Assembly: GCA_003194525.1 (NCBI GenBank)
Contig: NBIV01000065.1
Span: 1 to 64,000, forward strand
Direction of reading: 5' to 3'
Origin: Gracilariopsis chorda
Taxonomy: Eukaryota; Rhodophyta; Florideophyceae; Gracilariales; Gracilariaceae
Length of the DNA: 64,000 bases
Shown here: piece after piece, positions 1 to 11,114 of the stretch
Layout of the letters: the number at the start of each line of letters is the position of its first letter
Position numbering within the stretch: the first letter of the stretch is position 1
The notes under the pieces: model-generated
Told to the model about the DNA's origin: nothing
What the model saw: the letters and a program-made list of their open reading frames with translations, nothing else
Database searches by the model: none
Position numbers and translations under genes: made by a program

Positions 1-324
1 TGCGCGGGCAAGCTTCATACACCCCGATTCGGGAGATCACGCAACCATCCGTTGCAACCCCCCGCTTATGCGGATAGAAACCCCCGTCAACGGATGAAGC
101 ACTCGTTGTCGAGGAAACCAACCCACCGCCCAAGGCGGAAAACTAACTGGGGAGTCCTCCCCTTTGGAGAGGCGTCCTCAAGAACAAGGCTGTTGGCGCC
201 CGAGGCGTCCTCGCCTCGCTCCTCGGTGAAAGTCCTCTCGAGGAAAGACACCGCTGACGCGGACTCTGCGCACCTCGGTGTGTTGCGTCGCCCGTGGATA
301 CAGAGTAAAAATCCCGGATTCCCC

Positions 325-740
325 GGTAGAGTCTTGGTCTTGGCCAAGCGCAATTATAAGGTCTATGCCGACCTTGCCCTTGACCCCCAGTTTATGGTGA
401 GGTTTCTCACCGTCCTGGATACAGGTGCAGGCCCAACTTTGTTGTGGAATCATTGTTACCACCCCGCTTGTGCGGTCGCGTATCCGCTCTGACGCGGTCC
501 CCGACATTTCGGATGCAAACAACAATCCGTTACAAACGGTGGGCACAGTGGACCTCGTCGTGAGACTTGGTACCTTCTGTGGTGAAGTTGGACTTCATCG
601 TTTGCCGTTCATTGGCAGCACCAGTGATACTGGGATGTGATTACTGCGACAGATTTGTCGACGCAATCAGGCCCCGCCTCAGGCGTGTAGAACTTGACGA
701 CGGATCGTCGGTTCCAATCGTTCGCCGCCCGCTAAAGCGG
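325..740 (+). pseudogene. Gypsy aspartic protease region, frameshifted
   Basis: The frame ending at 492 contains the retropepsin active-site motif V-L-D-T-G-A-G near 413-433. The frame then breaks. Conserved C-terminal protease sequence (the hydrophobic motif P-V-I-L-G-C-D-Y) reappears in another frame around 615-650. At least one indel between about 430 and 600 therefore separates the catalytic Asp from the rest of the domain. The sequence before the Asp (K-V-Y-A-D-L-A-L...) fits the flap-side strand of the fold. Some gag or linker sequence may lie upstream (1-325), but no zinc knuckle is visible there. The protease would normally mature the Gag-Pol polyprotein. Confidence 0.7.
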
Positions 741-1207
741 TCCTCTCGGAAACAAGTTCCGCTCCCTGCTGCGCAGGAACCACCGCCCGCGTCCCGCGAG
801 TCCACCAAGCTCCGCGTCGCTGCCTCGGTTTTCTATACGGCTGAGTCCCAAGTCTGGGTGCAGGTAAATTCCCGTCAACACGGTCTTCGGTTTATACAAC
901 CCCTCGCCTCGTTGTACGAGAAATCCCAGCTGGCGCTGGCTAATGGAATTGTCTCCATTTCCCCGATGTTCCTTTCCGGATATTGGTTGCCAACCTTGGC
1001 AAACACCCCCAGTATCTGGTCAAACACCAAGTAATTGGGAGTGTAACCCCCCATCCTATGGGAATGCTGCCAACAAAGATGACAGCCGCCGATGTACTCG
1101 GAGTTACCACCTCTTCTGAGTAGTTCGCCCCGCAATCTGAAGACGTCAAGTCTAAGGAGGGGGAGGAAACGGCTACTTCAGCGTCGAACATACCGAGTAA
1201 CTCGGAA

Positions 1208-2400
1208 TTGCGAACCACACCTGTTCCACAGGACAATGCTACATCGAGCAACGACCGGATTGATCCGGAAAAAGCACTTGAAGCGCTGGACTTCAGCCAC
1301 GTACCAGAGTCGCACCGCGACAAACTCCGTACTATGTTACGGGAATTCACCACAATGTGGGATGGCTCGCTTGCCGAGATTAATGCAACGGAACACCGGA
1401 TCGATTTAATCCCCGGTGCGCGACCGGTTGCAAAACCCCCTTACAGGGCAGGTCCGAAAGCTCGGGAAGAGGACCAGTCCCAAGTGGACAAGATGCTCCG
1501 CACAGGTGTGATTGAGCCCGCTCAATCACCCTGGGCATCCCCAGTTGTACTGGCTTTAAAGGCCGACGGAACCTGAAGGTTCTGGGTCGACTACCGCCGG
1601 CTCAATGCCGTGACTGTTAGGGACACGTACCCCATCCCTCGTATGGACGAGTATATTGACTCCCTTGGAGACGCCACCGTGTTCACGGCCCTCGATGCCA
1701 ATTGGGGATATTGGCAAGTACCTGTCAGACAGGAGGATCGCGACAAAACCGCATTCACCTGCCACGCAGGAACGTACCGCTTCAAGTGGATGCCATTTGG
1801 ATTAACCAACGCCCCCGCCACCTTTCAGCGTGCAGTAGATATTCTACTCAACCGCTTTAAGTGGCGGAGCTGTCTGGTCTACCTTGACGATATTATCATC
1901 TTCTCCAACTCGTTGGACGACCATTTCACTCACGTCAGAGACGTGCTGACCGTACTCCGCGATGCAGGAATTACCCTCAAGTTGAGGAAATGCGAGTTTT
2001 TCACAGATACTGTGAAGTATCTGGGTCACATTATCCGTCCTGGACGGTTAGCGATCGAGAAAGCTCGAGTCAAATCCCTCGTTGAGGCGAAAGAACCCCG
2101 TACTCAAACGGAACTGCGCTCCTTTCTCGGGCTGTTCAACGTCTATCGACGGTTTATCCCGAACTTTTCGGATACTGCGGCGCCCCTAAACACGCTGTTG
2201 CGAAAGGGGAACCCCCCAAAACTGGGAACATTTACGCCCGAGCAATCGGAAGCTTTTAACTCCTTAAAGGAGGCTGTCACATCAGCACCAATCCTACATC
2301 TCCCAAAACTTGGGTTGTCATACTCTGTAGATACAGACTCGAGCGACTACCAAGTCGGGTGTGCTCTTTTCAAACCACCCCCGAGGGGGAACGACATCCA
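1208..2400 (+). pseudogene. Gypsy reverse transcriptase with in-frame TGA and frameshift
   Basis: The frame gives a typical Ty3/Gypsy RT: the entry motif V-D-Y-R-R-L-N at about 1586-1606, a D-A-N-W-G-Y-W-Q-V block, the fingers/palm motif M-P-F-G-L-T-N-A-P at 1790-1818, and the catalytic Y-L-D-D at about 1880-1892. A TGA at 1574-1576 interrupts it where the family normally has a Trp (G-x-W-R-F), which fits one G-to-A change. At about 2369 one T appears to be missing from a run, so the last RT/first RNase H residues shift into the frame that continues to 4653. RT would copy genomic RNA into cDNA in cytoplasmic particles. This copy cannot make it without suppression. Confidence 0.92.
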
Positions 2401-4653
2401 ATTGGTTATTGGTCGCGCTCGCTCAATGTTCATGAGCGGAACTACTCCGTATCGGAGAAAGAGTGCCTCGCCGTCGTATGGGCGATGACCACTCTGCGCC
2501 CCTACCTTATGGGAGTTCACTTCACCGTGTACACGGATCATTCCTCATTGAGGTGGTTGATGAATATCTCCGACCCGTCGGGACGCCTCATGCGCTGGAG
2601 ACTCCGCCTCGCGGAATATGACTTTCAAGTCATTTATAAAAGGGGCGCGCAGAACACCCAAGCCGACGCTCTGTGGCGGTTACCCACAAGTGGGAAAGCA
2701 CTCCCAACGGAGGATGATGAAGTCCCATGTTTCATGGCCATAGACCCGGATGATCCGGAATGTGCCGTCGAGGCTGGGCCAGAAACCTGGGACGAGGATG
2801 CTGATTTTGACGAACTACTCGCATCGCGAGATAAATCTGAGAACCCGTTACCGGGAAACTTTGTACCAGGATCACCGGAAGAAATGATCCGAGAACAATT
2901 CGGCGACCCATTCTGTACGAGGATTCGTGCCCGTATCAACGGTGGTGAAGATCTCCCTTTCGGGGTAAACGACAAAGGCTACCTCGTAAGGAAGGTCGAA
3001 GCCCGCCCACAGATTGTGGTACCACATTCCCTGCAATCGCGGGTGTTACATCTATCACACTACGCCCCCATTGGAGGTCACCCAGGTGGGAGGAAACTCT
3101 ACGTAACCCTGCAAAGGGATTTCTATTGGCCCGCCATGGCGGTGGATTGCTACGCAACTGTGCGGTTTTGTAGCGAATGCGCGAAGAATCGCGTCAAGCT
3201 CCGCAAAAATGCGAAGAAGATGAAACTATTCCCCGCAAGGGCGCCACTCGAGTTTATCGCAATTGATCTTCTCGGACCACTACTCACCACGAAACGTGGA
3301 AACAAGTTTCTACTTGTCATCACCGACCGCTTTTCTAAGCTGGTACGGACTGTCCCTCTTCGGAGGATAACCGCTCTCACGGTGGCCCAGGCTCTGGTGA
3401 CGCACTGGATTTTTGTCTACGGTCCCCCTGTGGAGGTGCTCTCCGACAACGGGAAGCAGTTCGTGAGCAAGTTCTTCCAGGATGTTTGTCGCATCCTGGA
3501 TGTCAAGAACTTGTTCACGACTAGCTACCACCCCCAGTGTAATGGGCAAGTTGAACGGTTTAACCGGACGTTACTCGCGGCGTTACGTTCCTACGTCGCT
3601 GACCACCCAACGAATTGGGATCTCTACGCTGATGCGGTAACCTACGCGTACAATACGCAGGTACACCGGACTACCGGAGTTTCGCCATTCGAGTTGGTTC
3701 TATCTAGAACACCCCCGCCTGTGGCGCTGGAACCCCAAGCTACCTTGGACAATTTCCCATCTGTGGGTATCTACCGGCAGCAATGGAAGCAATGGCTTTC
3801 CAAGCTGGTCCCCGCTGCGCGGAAGTCTATGGCACGGGCCCAAGCCGCTTACAAGCGGGATTTTGACGCTCGCTTGCGAGGAACAACCCCCCCGATTCGG
3901 GCAAATATCTACGTCTTCATCAGGAAGGAGTACTACAACCCGGAACGGGAGAAGCGTCACAAAACCCTCGCCTGTAGCGGATGGACCCTCAAGGTCATCT
4001 CTGTTAACACCGACACTGTCGTGGTAGAGATGGGTGACACGCACGAACGGATTTCCCGTGATCGTGTTGTCCTTGCCCCTCCTCCCTCGTCAGAGGTAGT
4101 CCTGGATCCAGGCAACCCCGTTTCTACGGACTCTGCAACACCGGAACGATCCGGGAGTACTAGACCTATGGTACTACCACACCCCAGCCGGGGACTCTCA
4201 GACCTACCGACTCTGTCGGACTCACCGGCTCAGCCGGGTAATTCGGGCCCCTCAGCGCCCGCCCCTACCACGTCTGCCCCACTGGCGCGCATCTATACCC
4301 GCCAGGCGGGGAATGTTATCCCTTATCCCGCCGCTCCGTCTAAGGAGGGGGAGGAGAACACTCGTTTTCGAGGAACGATATCGCCGTCGCAACGGGAAAC
4401 ATACCGTAACATACGGAACACTGACCGTGGAGCACGGAGTATGTCACGCGACACTAATCCCCCGTTCCCGGGCAGTGCTGTGCAACAGGAACCAGACGCA
4501 CAGGCCCCGCAAAAGCGGCAAGTACACCGTTTGTCACGGGAAAAACGAGAAGCCTCCCTCCAATACCGCAGCAGCGGAAATGCAATCGCCCAATCCATCC
4601 CCGGAGGCATCGCCACAAACGCGGAAAATATACCGTGCTACACGGGACGTTGA
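2359..4653 (+). pseudogene. Gypsy RNase H and integrase
   Basis: RNase H shows the T-D-H-S-S-L-R-W block near 2535-2555 and ends with a degenerate A-D-A-L-W-R-L (normally ADALSR) near 2665. The integrase N-terminal zinc site follows as H-x3-H...C-x2-C (roughly 3055-3185). The catalytic core has D (I-D-L-L-G-P, about 3262), D (S-D-N-G, about 3445) and E (Q-V-E-R-F, about 3550), the D,D-35-E arrangement. A Y-H-P-Q-C-N-G-Q motif sits just before the catalytic Glu, as in most Ty3/Gypsy integrases. The frame is long and unbroken (about 760 codons). It begins by frameshift from the RT frame and runs into the low-complexity linker before the chromodomain. Nothing essential in the integrase core looks mutated, so only the upstream lesions silence it. 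Confidence 0.93.
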
Positions 4654-5871
4654 AGCACAACTACCGCACATCCCTGTCAGGGAAGGATCCCCGATAAGGG
4701 AGTATGGTGACGATTGCCCCCAATCCTCTGGGCAGAGCGATGCATCGAAGCCGCCACTGGCGGATGCCCACGCGGAAGCGGTTCAATCAGGTCGATCAGA
4801 CCCGCGCCTTGCGGAGAAGGGGCGCTTAGATACGCCGGTCTCACAGGGAAATACCCACACCCCTCTTGGGGAAAAAGGCAGCCAAACCGCAGTCGAAGCT
4901 TCAGGCCCTGGCGCGCAAGCGCCGGAAACGCCTCCCGTCGTCAACGGAATCGAAGCCCCCGCTCCGGGGAATAACTTGCGCCCACCCCCGCAACGCTGCG
5001 GCGAAGAACCGAGGAACTCGGGAATAACGCGCGCCATCGCATGCTCGAAACTGGTCGTACCGGACGCTGCTCCTCCTCATGGAGATGGTGCACTGCGCTT
5101 AGCGGCAATTCCCCTGAAAAGGGTGTCATCGGCACCTGCCCGGCACCCCCCAAAGGGGAATTTTGACCAAAATACCGGCGTACCGAAGTTAGCCCCAGGC
5201 AACCCGTCAGTAGCCGGGGACACCACGGCATCGCCGGAACGTATGGTGTAGAGCGCTCGTGCGCCTTGCAGGGAGGCGGTTTGCCACCCAATCACCGTGT
5301 CGCACGGGACCCCCCAGGGGATTGTGGAAATGCCGATCCCGCAGGAGCGGTCATCTTCCCGCAAACTCGCGGTTCGTGAGCTCAACCGCGAAGGCGGAGC
5401 CCAAGTCCCCGCCGACTGGCGGTCCGCCCGCATTACCGCGAAAGCGGAAATGAACCTACCCCAATGGGGAATGACTTGCCGGTGAAAACCGTGGCACCAC
5501 ACACCCTCTTGAGGGATATCTTCCCGCATGAGCAGCGGCAGCTATCACATCGCACGGCATCGCCGGAGTTATCGCCGAACACCCTGCTAAGGGACATTAT
5601 ACCGCACAGCGGGCAGCCCCCGCAAGGAAGTACAACCACCACCCGGCACGGCCGGCAGGTCTACGAACGAGAGTTCGTAGTAGACCGACTTGTCGGACAC
5701 ACCTGGGACCAGGATGGTATTCTACAATACCGCGTCCGCTGGCACGGGTACGACCCCAGTGGGGATACGTGGGAGCCAATTGAACACCTCCCACGGTCGC
5801 AGGTCCTGCGATACCACCGTCAAACGGGAACTGCAGCCCCAGCCACGCTGGTTAATGCCCAAGTTGGGTAA
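4313..5871 (+). pseudogene. Linker and C-terminal chromodomain of the Gypsy integrase
   Basis: Between the integrase core and the element's C-terminus lies a long Pro/Arg/Thr-rich linker (about 4080-5640). It is spread over two frames (one to 5251, another from 5464), so at least one indel interrupts it. The last 70 codons form a chromodomain (about 5665-5825). It has an aromatic/charged start (E-F-V-V-D-R-L), the core Y-R-V-R-W-H-G-Y-D, the W-E-P motif and a terminal helix with L-P-R-S-Q-V-L. This family of domains binds methylated histone H3 tails or other chromatin marks. The linker DNA is unusually full of short palindromes (see findings). Confidence 0.88.
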
Positions 5872-6167
5872 CGTTGCCGCGCGAGCGAAGAGCGAAAGGA
5901 AAGGATAACAAGGCAAGGTCCGTCGAAGACGGGGAACTCAACCGAGAAGCACCGTTCTAAACGGGAAAGTTTATTCAAGGGAGCAGCTAGCTCCCCACAA
6001 TACTACACTACACTAACTGGCATAGCCAGGGAAAGAAGAAACAGGAAACTGGACTAGAGGTTTCACTCACCCCCATGGTCCGGGGCGTAACCCCCAGCAA
6101 GGCGGTAGGCCAACGCGTGCGCCATGGTGGTGACATCCCCCGATATCTCGGCAGCGCTAAGACCGGC

Positions 6168-6253
6168 ACCCCGGAGGAAACGTGCGATGATTTCGTTTTC
6201 ATTCGCCGTCACCCCGGAGGAAACGTGCGATGATTTCGTTTTCATTCGCCGTC
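6168..6253. repeat. 43-bp tandem duplication, two copies
   Basis: Positions 6168-6210 and 6211-6253 are identical 43-bp direct repeats. Since 43 is not a multiple of three, the duplication shifts the frame of the antisense gene running through it and creates the stop at 6199. In a single-copy arrangement the antisense frame would run on to about 6063. Confidence 0.95.
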
Positions 6254-7784
6254 ACCCCGCTGGGGATAGAAGGTCCGGCACTTGCCGCCGAAGGGTCAGC
6301 AGCCTGCTCGGCCGGAGATACCCCCTCTGGGAAAGCTTCCGGGCTAGCGCCGGTTTCCTCTACGTCCATCTCCCCGGGTTCTTCCGGTTCATTATCGACC
6401 ATTGGGTCATCCCCGCCGTATGCGCGGTAGTAGTCGTCAGAATCGACGTACCCCACCGGGTGGTCTTCCGGCACATGCCGGGGCGTATCGCGAAGCTCGC
6501 GAGCCTCCTCGGAGGAAATTTCCCGGCACTCCCAGGGGTCGAAGTAGATAAAATCCCCCGCAAGGGCGGTGTTTCTACCGAGTCCCGGACCACCGGTGTT
6601 ACCACTGCCGCCGTCCAGACGACCGCTTTGCTCCAGCGGGACCTCACTCCAGCTAACGCTGTCGATGTAACCAAGTAATTGGAGGACCTCTTCATTGTTG
6701 GCCTGGCCCCCAAGGGGGATGCGAAGATCCAGGTTTCGGATCGCTGCCCGCACACGCGGGTGAAGGAACCAGAGACGATACTGGTCGTACGCCTCGTTGA
6801 GGATATAAGCCGCACTGCAGGCCGCCCACTCCGTAACCACTACGGACCACAACCCCGACCGGGGATCCTGCATGAGCAGCGAACCGAGGTACGTAAGTAC
6901 CGGCGGGAGTTCTATGTAGCACCCCCGGCAGGCTTCATGGAAGCGCCACCACTCGGGGAGTGCTACATACCGACCTAGTCGGTGAGGCGGCGCAATCCGC
7001 TTTATCTCCACGTTCTGATACGGGATAAAATACCCGAATCGGGATCGCCAACGCCGCTCGTAGCGGATGAAGTTTTGGAGAAAGTTGGACCGGTATTGCC
7101 GGGGAAGGTACCTGAACTCCACCTGAATAATCGGTCGCTCCCAGCAAAGGGCTTCTTGCCGCGCTGCGGGGAAATTCCTCCAAGCGAGGGTCTCGAGGCG
7201 GAACAGGTTCTTGCAGTACCCAATCTCCCCGCGAGTGCGGAAGTAGCTAACGTCGAAGCCAAACTCCGGTGGGACCGGTACATCGAATGGAGCCCGGCTT
7301 TGCCGTTGATACGCCATGCGCGTCAACGCGGTCTGTGCCGCAGCGACGGTCTCGCCCGAATTTCTTCGGAGGTGGTGACGCGGAATCGCAATCCGGTGAC
7401 GCCAATCCCACGACGTGGTGACTGCTCTGGGCAGATCCACGGAAGGGTGTCGGAGCAATCCGCATAAGCGGTGACCAATCCCTCATTGAGGACAGCGAAC
7501 GGGTGGAACCACGGGGCAAGGCGCAGGCGCGACGCGTGATTCCGATTCATCGGGTTGAGCCCCACCAGGGTGTTGTAAGTTGGCCAGTTGGACACCGGAG
7601 TGGTTCCGGAGGACACCACCGAAGGTGGTAGTGCGAAGGGATGGTCGGCTGCAGCAGCCATATTCCCCGGTTGTACCCGATGTCGATCGCCCTGAGGCAG
7701 GGGAACTGACCGGAAACCGGTGGTGTATCGCCCGAGAAGTCTCGGAGGTTGGCTGTGGTTGTTGGTGTTGTTGTCGTTGTTCAT
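6199..7784 (-). pseudogene. Antisense ORF of the chromovirus, unknown function
   Basis: A minus-strand gene sits between the chromodomain and the 3' LTR. The best start is the ATG at 7784-7782 (M-N-N-D-N-N-T-N-N, an Asn-rich leader), about 95 bp downstream of a TATA box. The frame holds to about 7440, where a one-base shift moves it into a second frame that stays open to 6199. Together this is about 520 residues. The middle is rich in Trp, Tyr and Arg (for example R-Y-E-R-R-W-R-S-R-F-G-Y-F). The C-terminal third is acidic and Pro/Ser-rich. I recognise no domain. Antisense ORFs at this place are known from some plant Ty3/Gypsy elements, but homology cannot be judged here. A 43-bp duplication truncates the C-terminus, which would otherwise extend about 45 residues. 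A captured host gene is possible. Confidence 0.6.
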
Positions 7785-7877
7785 TTTTCCCTTTTGGAGG
7801 GTGGCTGTTGTTGTTGTTTGTGCGCTCGATGACTCTGGTGCAGAGGGATTTACCGGAGAACCGGAGACAGAGCACGC

Positions 7878-7888
7878 GCTTTTATAAC
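7878..7888 (-). promoter_or_regulatory. TATA box of the antisense gene
   Basis: The minus strand reads T-T-A-T-A-A-A-A-G-C-G here, a consensus TATA element. It lies about 95 bp upstream of the antisense ATG at 7784 and 60 bp inside the polypurine tract/LTR junction. An ATG at 7892 in the same frame lies upstream of the TATA box and is unlikely to be in the mRNA. Confidence 0.55.
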
Positions 7889-7936
7889 CCATTTTCGTCT
7901 GGGAATCCTCCCCGTCCGCGGTCGTTTTCCCGTCTT

Positions 7937-7948
7937 AGTGGGGGGATA
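7937..7948 (+). other. Polypurine tract of the chromovirus
   Basis: The sequence agtggggggata lies directly before the TG that opens the 3' LTR. A G-rich purine run in this position primes plus-strand DNA synthesis in LTR retroelements. It fixes the LTR start at 7949. Confidence 0.75.
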
Positions 7949-8773
7949 TGAAGTGCAACGCCCTCAGGGAGGGATTCTAGGTACTTGAACGCTTTCCCGA
8001 TATTATCGGTTGTGTAGTGTGTATATGAACTACGCCCCACTATGGTGGATATGGACACGTGGGACACGGTTTTGGGTCAATTGGCGGTTGGCCACAGTAG
8101 TGGATGTTGCCACGAAATGTGGAGTGTTTTAGTTAATATTATTTATTATTTTCACACCCATTTCTGGGAAGCTAGTACTTAGTGCGACGGCGCCCTGCCG
8201 TCGCACTAGTAAACCTTCCCCAACAAGGGACCCCAATCTGGGGAATTGGCTCTAGTTGTTGCCGCTTGCGCGCGTACTCTACTCCTCCTTGGAGGGAAAC
8301 GCCGTAAACCACGGGACATCTAACCCCCTTGCACATCTAAAGGGACCCATCCTTGGGAGTATAATTGTTCCAATTGCATTCGTGTTTCGCCCTGTATAGG
8401 GATATTGTTACCGGCATCGCCGTTAATCCCCGTCGCTCTCGCGACTCACTTCGCCCTCTCTTCCTCCTCTTCGCCCTTCCTTTTCCCCCTTTTTAGGGTA
8501 GCAACTCCCGCTGTCCGCGGCCCTCGTGTGCGCATCCACTCACACACCCCCACTTACGTGGAAACATACCTCTACTGAGGATCACACCCCGCTCACGCGG
8601 ATACCGATTTTTCGCCTTCACCTCCCTGCGCGAGTCGCGACAGGTGTCCCTGGTCTTACAAACCGGCTTCGCCGTGACACCTCTGGGAGGGCTCTACCCA
8701 ACTGGGTTCACCTCGTGAGAGGAAGATCCCGAACGTCTTTCGGTGTTTTTCCCCTTTGGGGCATTGCACCACA
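7949..8773 (+). repeat. 3' LTR of the chromovirus (825 bp)
   Basis: It opens TGAAGTGCAA and closes TTGCACCACA, giving TG...CA ends and short inverted terminal repeats. The first ~540 bp match the reverse complement of 35493-36011, and the last ~280 bp match the reverse complement of 34268-34570. This defines a family. The LTR is dense with small palindromes of 4-5 bp arms around ~4-nt loops. Open frames inside (for example 8526-8900) are not genes. Confidence 0.9.
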
Positions 8774-9216
8774 CTCTTGGACCAAAGATATCAGGGAGGA
8801 AAGGAATTTTGGAGGGCTATGCATCCCAAAAGGAAGCCAAGGAATCGGTTGCTTAGTTTGGATGAGGAAAGTGAAAATAGAAAAATTTCATCGGATATGA
8901 TTATCGTCGAAAATTATTTCGGTTGCTTGTGAAGTTTGTGGTCTATTTTATCTTTCAAATATAGGTGGAACGAAAAATTGTATGACAAACTTTTTAAATT
9001 TCGTCTTGGAATGACAAACATGCATGTAAATTTGCATTCGCTCCGAAACATGGATGGAGAATTTTATGTGCGTGTCATGAACAGACAGTATGCTATAGGG
9101 GAGGAAATTGGAAAAAGAGGAGATTGGCTATTCAGAAACGTCGCGAAAAGCCGCAGCGCCGCTTGAACGTTCAGTTTCGTAACGTTGCGAGCGATGACGA
9201 GACGCTAGATCCGCGT
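8774..9216. other. Unassigned DNA between elements
   Basis: AT-richer than the LTR before it. One open stretch at 8936-9166 (about 76 codons, no recognised motif) may be a fragment of an older element. I see no gene. Confidence 0.4.
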
Positions 9217-9760
9217 TGTTGATTCCCAAGTACGTAATTTGGAGTTTTACTGGTGTGTTTAGCTAAGCACACTAGTACTACATTTTATGATACGTTTATG
9301 ATTAAATGAATTGTTTGCATTACATGCGGTGCTGTGCGATACACGCGCACTAACTCGATATCAATGCAAATCCAAGGTCTTTGCGTTTCAGTAGAGTAAC
9401 TGCTTTGTAGTCTTAGTGAAGACACTTTGTCTAAGATAGCTAGAGATAATTAGGGTTAGAGAATTGAAAACCGAGAGCTTGCGAAATTCCGGACCAAAGT
9501 AACCGAGAGTACCCTCCCTGGGTACTAGTGGACCGAATTGTAACATACACTTCGTGAATGGACGCATAGCGATTACGACGCCAGCTCAGTTTGGATTACG
9601 AATTCAACTGCAACCGTAGATCGTCTATATAAGAACACCTCTAATTTTCTTATGACAGAAGGAGATTGATGAGTCTCCTTTTCTAAAATTTTGAACTGAT
9701 TTTGTTGTTGTAAAAGAACAGAGCATCCAAATCACTCTTTTACATTTGGTAACATCTAAG
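9217..9760 (+). repeat. Possible LTR and primer site of a second Gypsy remnant
   Basis: This block directly precedes a gag-like frame. It contains a TATA-like tatataag near 9628 and ends with ...TTTACA followed by TTGGTAACATC, which could be a tRNA primer-binding site at about 9746. No second copy is visible in the window, so the LTR assignment is tentative. Confidence 0.3.
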
Positions 9761-9799
9761 GAAATTCTTTTTCACAATAATTGTTCAGTGCGCACAGAA

Positions 9800-11114
9800 A
9801 TATGCGTCTTGCGACGTGCAGCATGGAGTTATGAATTCAAAACTCTGCAGATGACAGTTCCACGTTGAATGCTGTGCAATGTGAAGTAAAAAGCTTGTAG
9901 AATATCTTGAAGAACAAGAACGAGCTAATTGGAAAGTTACAAGCCCGTCTACAAGGTACGAAAGAGGATACGGTACATTCTGAGAATATGTCAGTAAGCA
10001 GAAGATCTATCAAAGTACCTCATTTGTCGGTGTGTAAAGGAAAAGTGAAAGACAGGAACTTAGAGAAGGTGAAAAGCTTCTTCTATTCGATTCAAAAATA
10101 TGGCAAGCTCTGTAATTATTCCATGGAAAACATGCTTGATTTTGAAGAATCTGACCTTCAATACAGAGCGGTCTCTTGGGTAATGTGTCTTGAGAAAGAA
10201 GAGTGGAAGCCCAAGTCCTTGGAAGAGCAGCAAAAAGCAATGATTCATAAATTTTTACCGGCCATCGAGAAGGATGCGGCTCGAGGTAAGCTCATGAACT
10301 TACGTATGAAAGATTTCACATGCCTGGATGACCATATTACAAAGTTCGAAGATTTGATATCTATCTGTAGCACTACAGACAACGAATCATACATTCAATT
10401 CTTCAACAGCCTCCCAAGAACTATCAAGGCAAAGTATGCGGAGACTTTTCTTACGCTGCAGCCAATCAATCAGTCAGGTTTGCCTTCCATTCAACCTGCT
10501 TACGACTATGCCAGAAATCTAGCGTTGTCTCTACACCTGTCTGGAGAGAGTCGGAAGGAGCAGAGTTACGATGGAAAGATAACGGAGAAGAACAAATATT
10601 CCAAGGAATAAAACCAGCACAGCAAGGTTTTCAAGCGAAATACAGAACAGAAGGTTGAGAAGGACCCAGACTCCGTTTCATTGGAAATGCTAAACGTGGA
10701 GAACATGGCCCTTAAAGAAAACATGATAGATGCTTCAAATGCGTTGTGAAAGGATGGCGCGATCCACATCATGTTTGTAGGAGGAATAAGGGACTGGAAT
10801 ACTTTCTTTCAAAAAAACTAAGTATGCCGCTCAGAAGGACGGCATGTACCAGCGTAGCAGATATTATTGCGCCACATTTGTCTGCAATCGGTTTTGCAGA
10901 TCATGAAAACTGGAAGTATGACGGACTAATAAATGGAAACCCAGTTCAAACAGTGATTGATTCTTTTGCCTCTCATACCTTTATCTCCACCGAGGATGTG
11001 ATGAAGCTTGGATTAGAAATCAAGGACGTGAAGGGCCTTCATGTAGAGTTAAAAAGGTACATAACTTTTGCTTGGAAGGATTGCTTGAGACGTCACCAGG
11101 AGGACAGGGGTTAA
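9800..11114 (+). pseudogene. Decayed gag and protease of a second Gypsy-type element
   Basis: The frame 9907-10611 (about 234 codons) has the character of a Ty3/Gypsy Gag capsid. It is Lys/Glu-rich and helical, with a central W-V-M-C-L...W and a later Q-F-F-N-S-L-P-R-T-I-K-A-K-Y block like the capsid motif 'F...LP..lk..v'. It has no good ATG at the left; the frame opens at a TTG. A second frame (10746-11114) holds a retropepsin-like segment, N-G-N-P-V-Q-T-V-I-D-S-F-A-S-H-T-F-I-S. The catalytic D-S-G has become D-S-F, which would abolish activity. The order gag then protease and the 130-bp gap of frameshifted sequence fit one decayed element. No RT follows, so the rest was deleted or displaced. 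Confidence 0.6.

Larger units (their letters stand above)
1..8773 (+). mobile_element. Ty3/Gypsy chromovirus, 3' portion, defective
   Basis: The element enters the window from the left, so its 5' LTR and gag are not visible. In order it shows a retropepsin region (about 330-740), reverse transcriptase, RNase H, integrase and a C-terminal chromodomain. After these come an antisense ORF, a polypurine tract and the 3' LTR ending at 8773. Protease-RT-RNaseH-IN-chromodomain is the order of the chromovirus branch of Ty3/Gypsy elements, whose chromodomain is thought to steer integration. The copy is dead: the protease and RT/RNase H regions are frameshifted and RT carries a stop. The target duplication cannot be tested because the left end is outside the window. 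Related LTRs occur at 18017-18918, 34268-36011 and 34575-35487. Confidence 0.93.
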
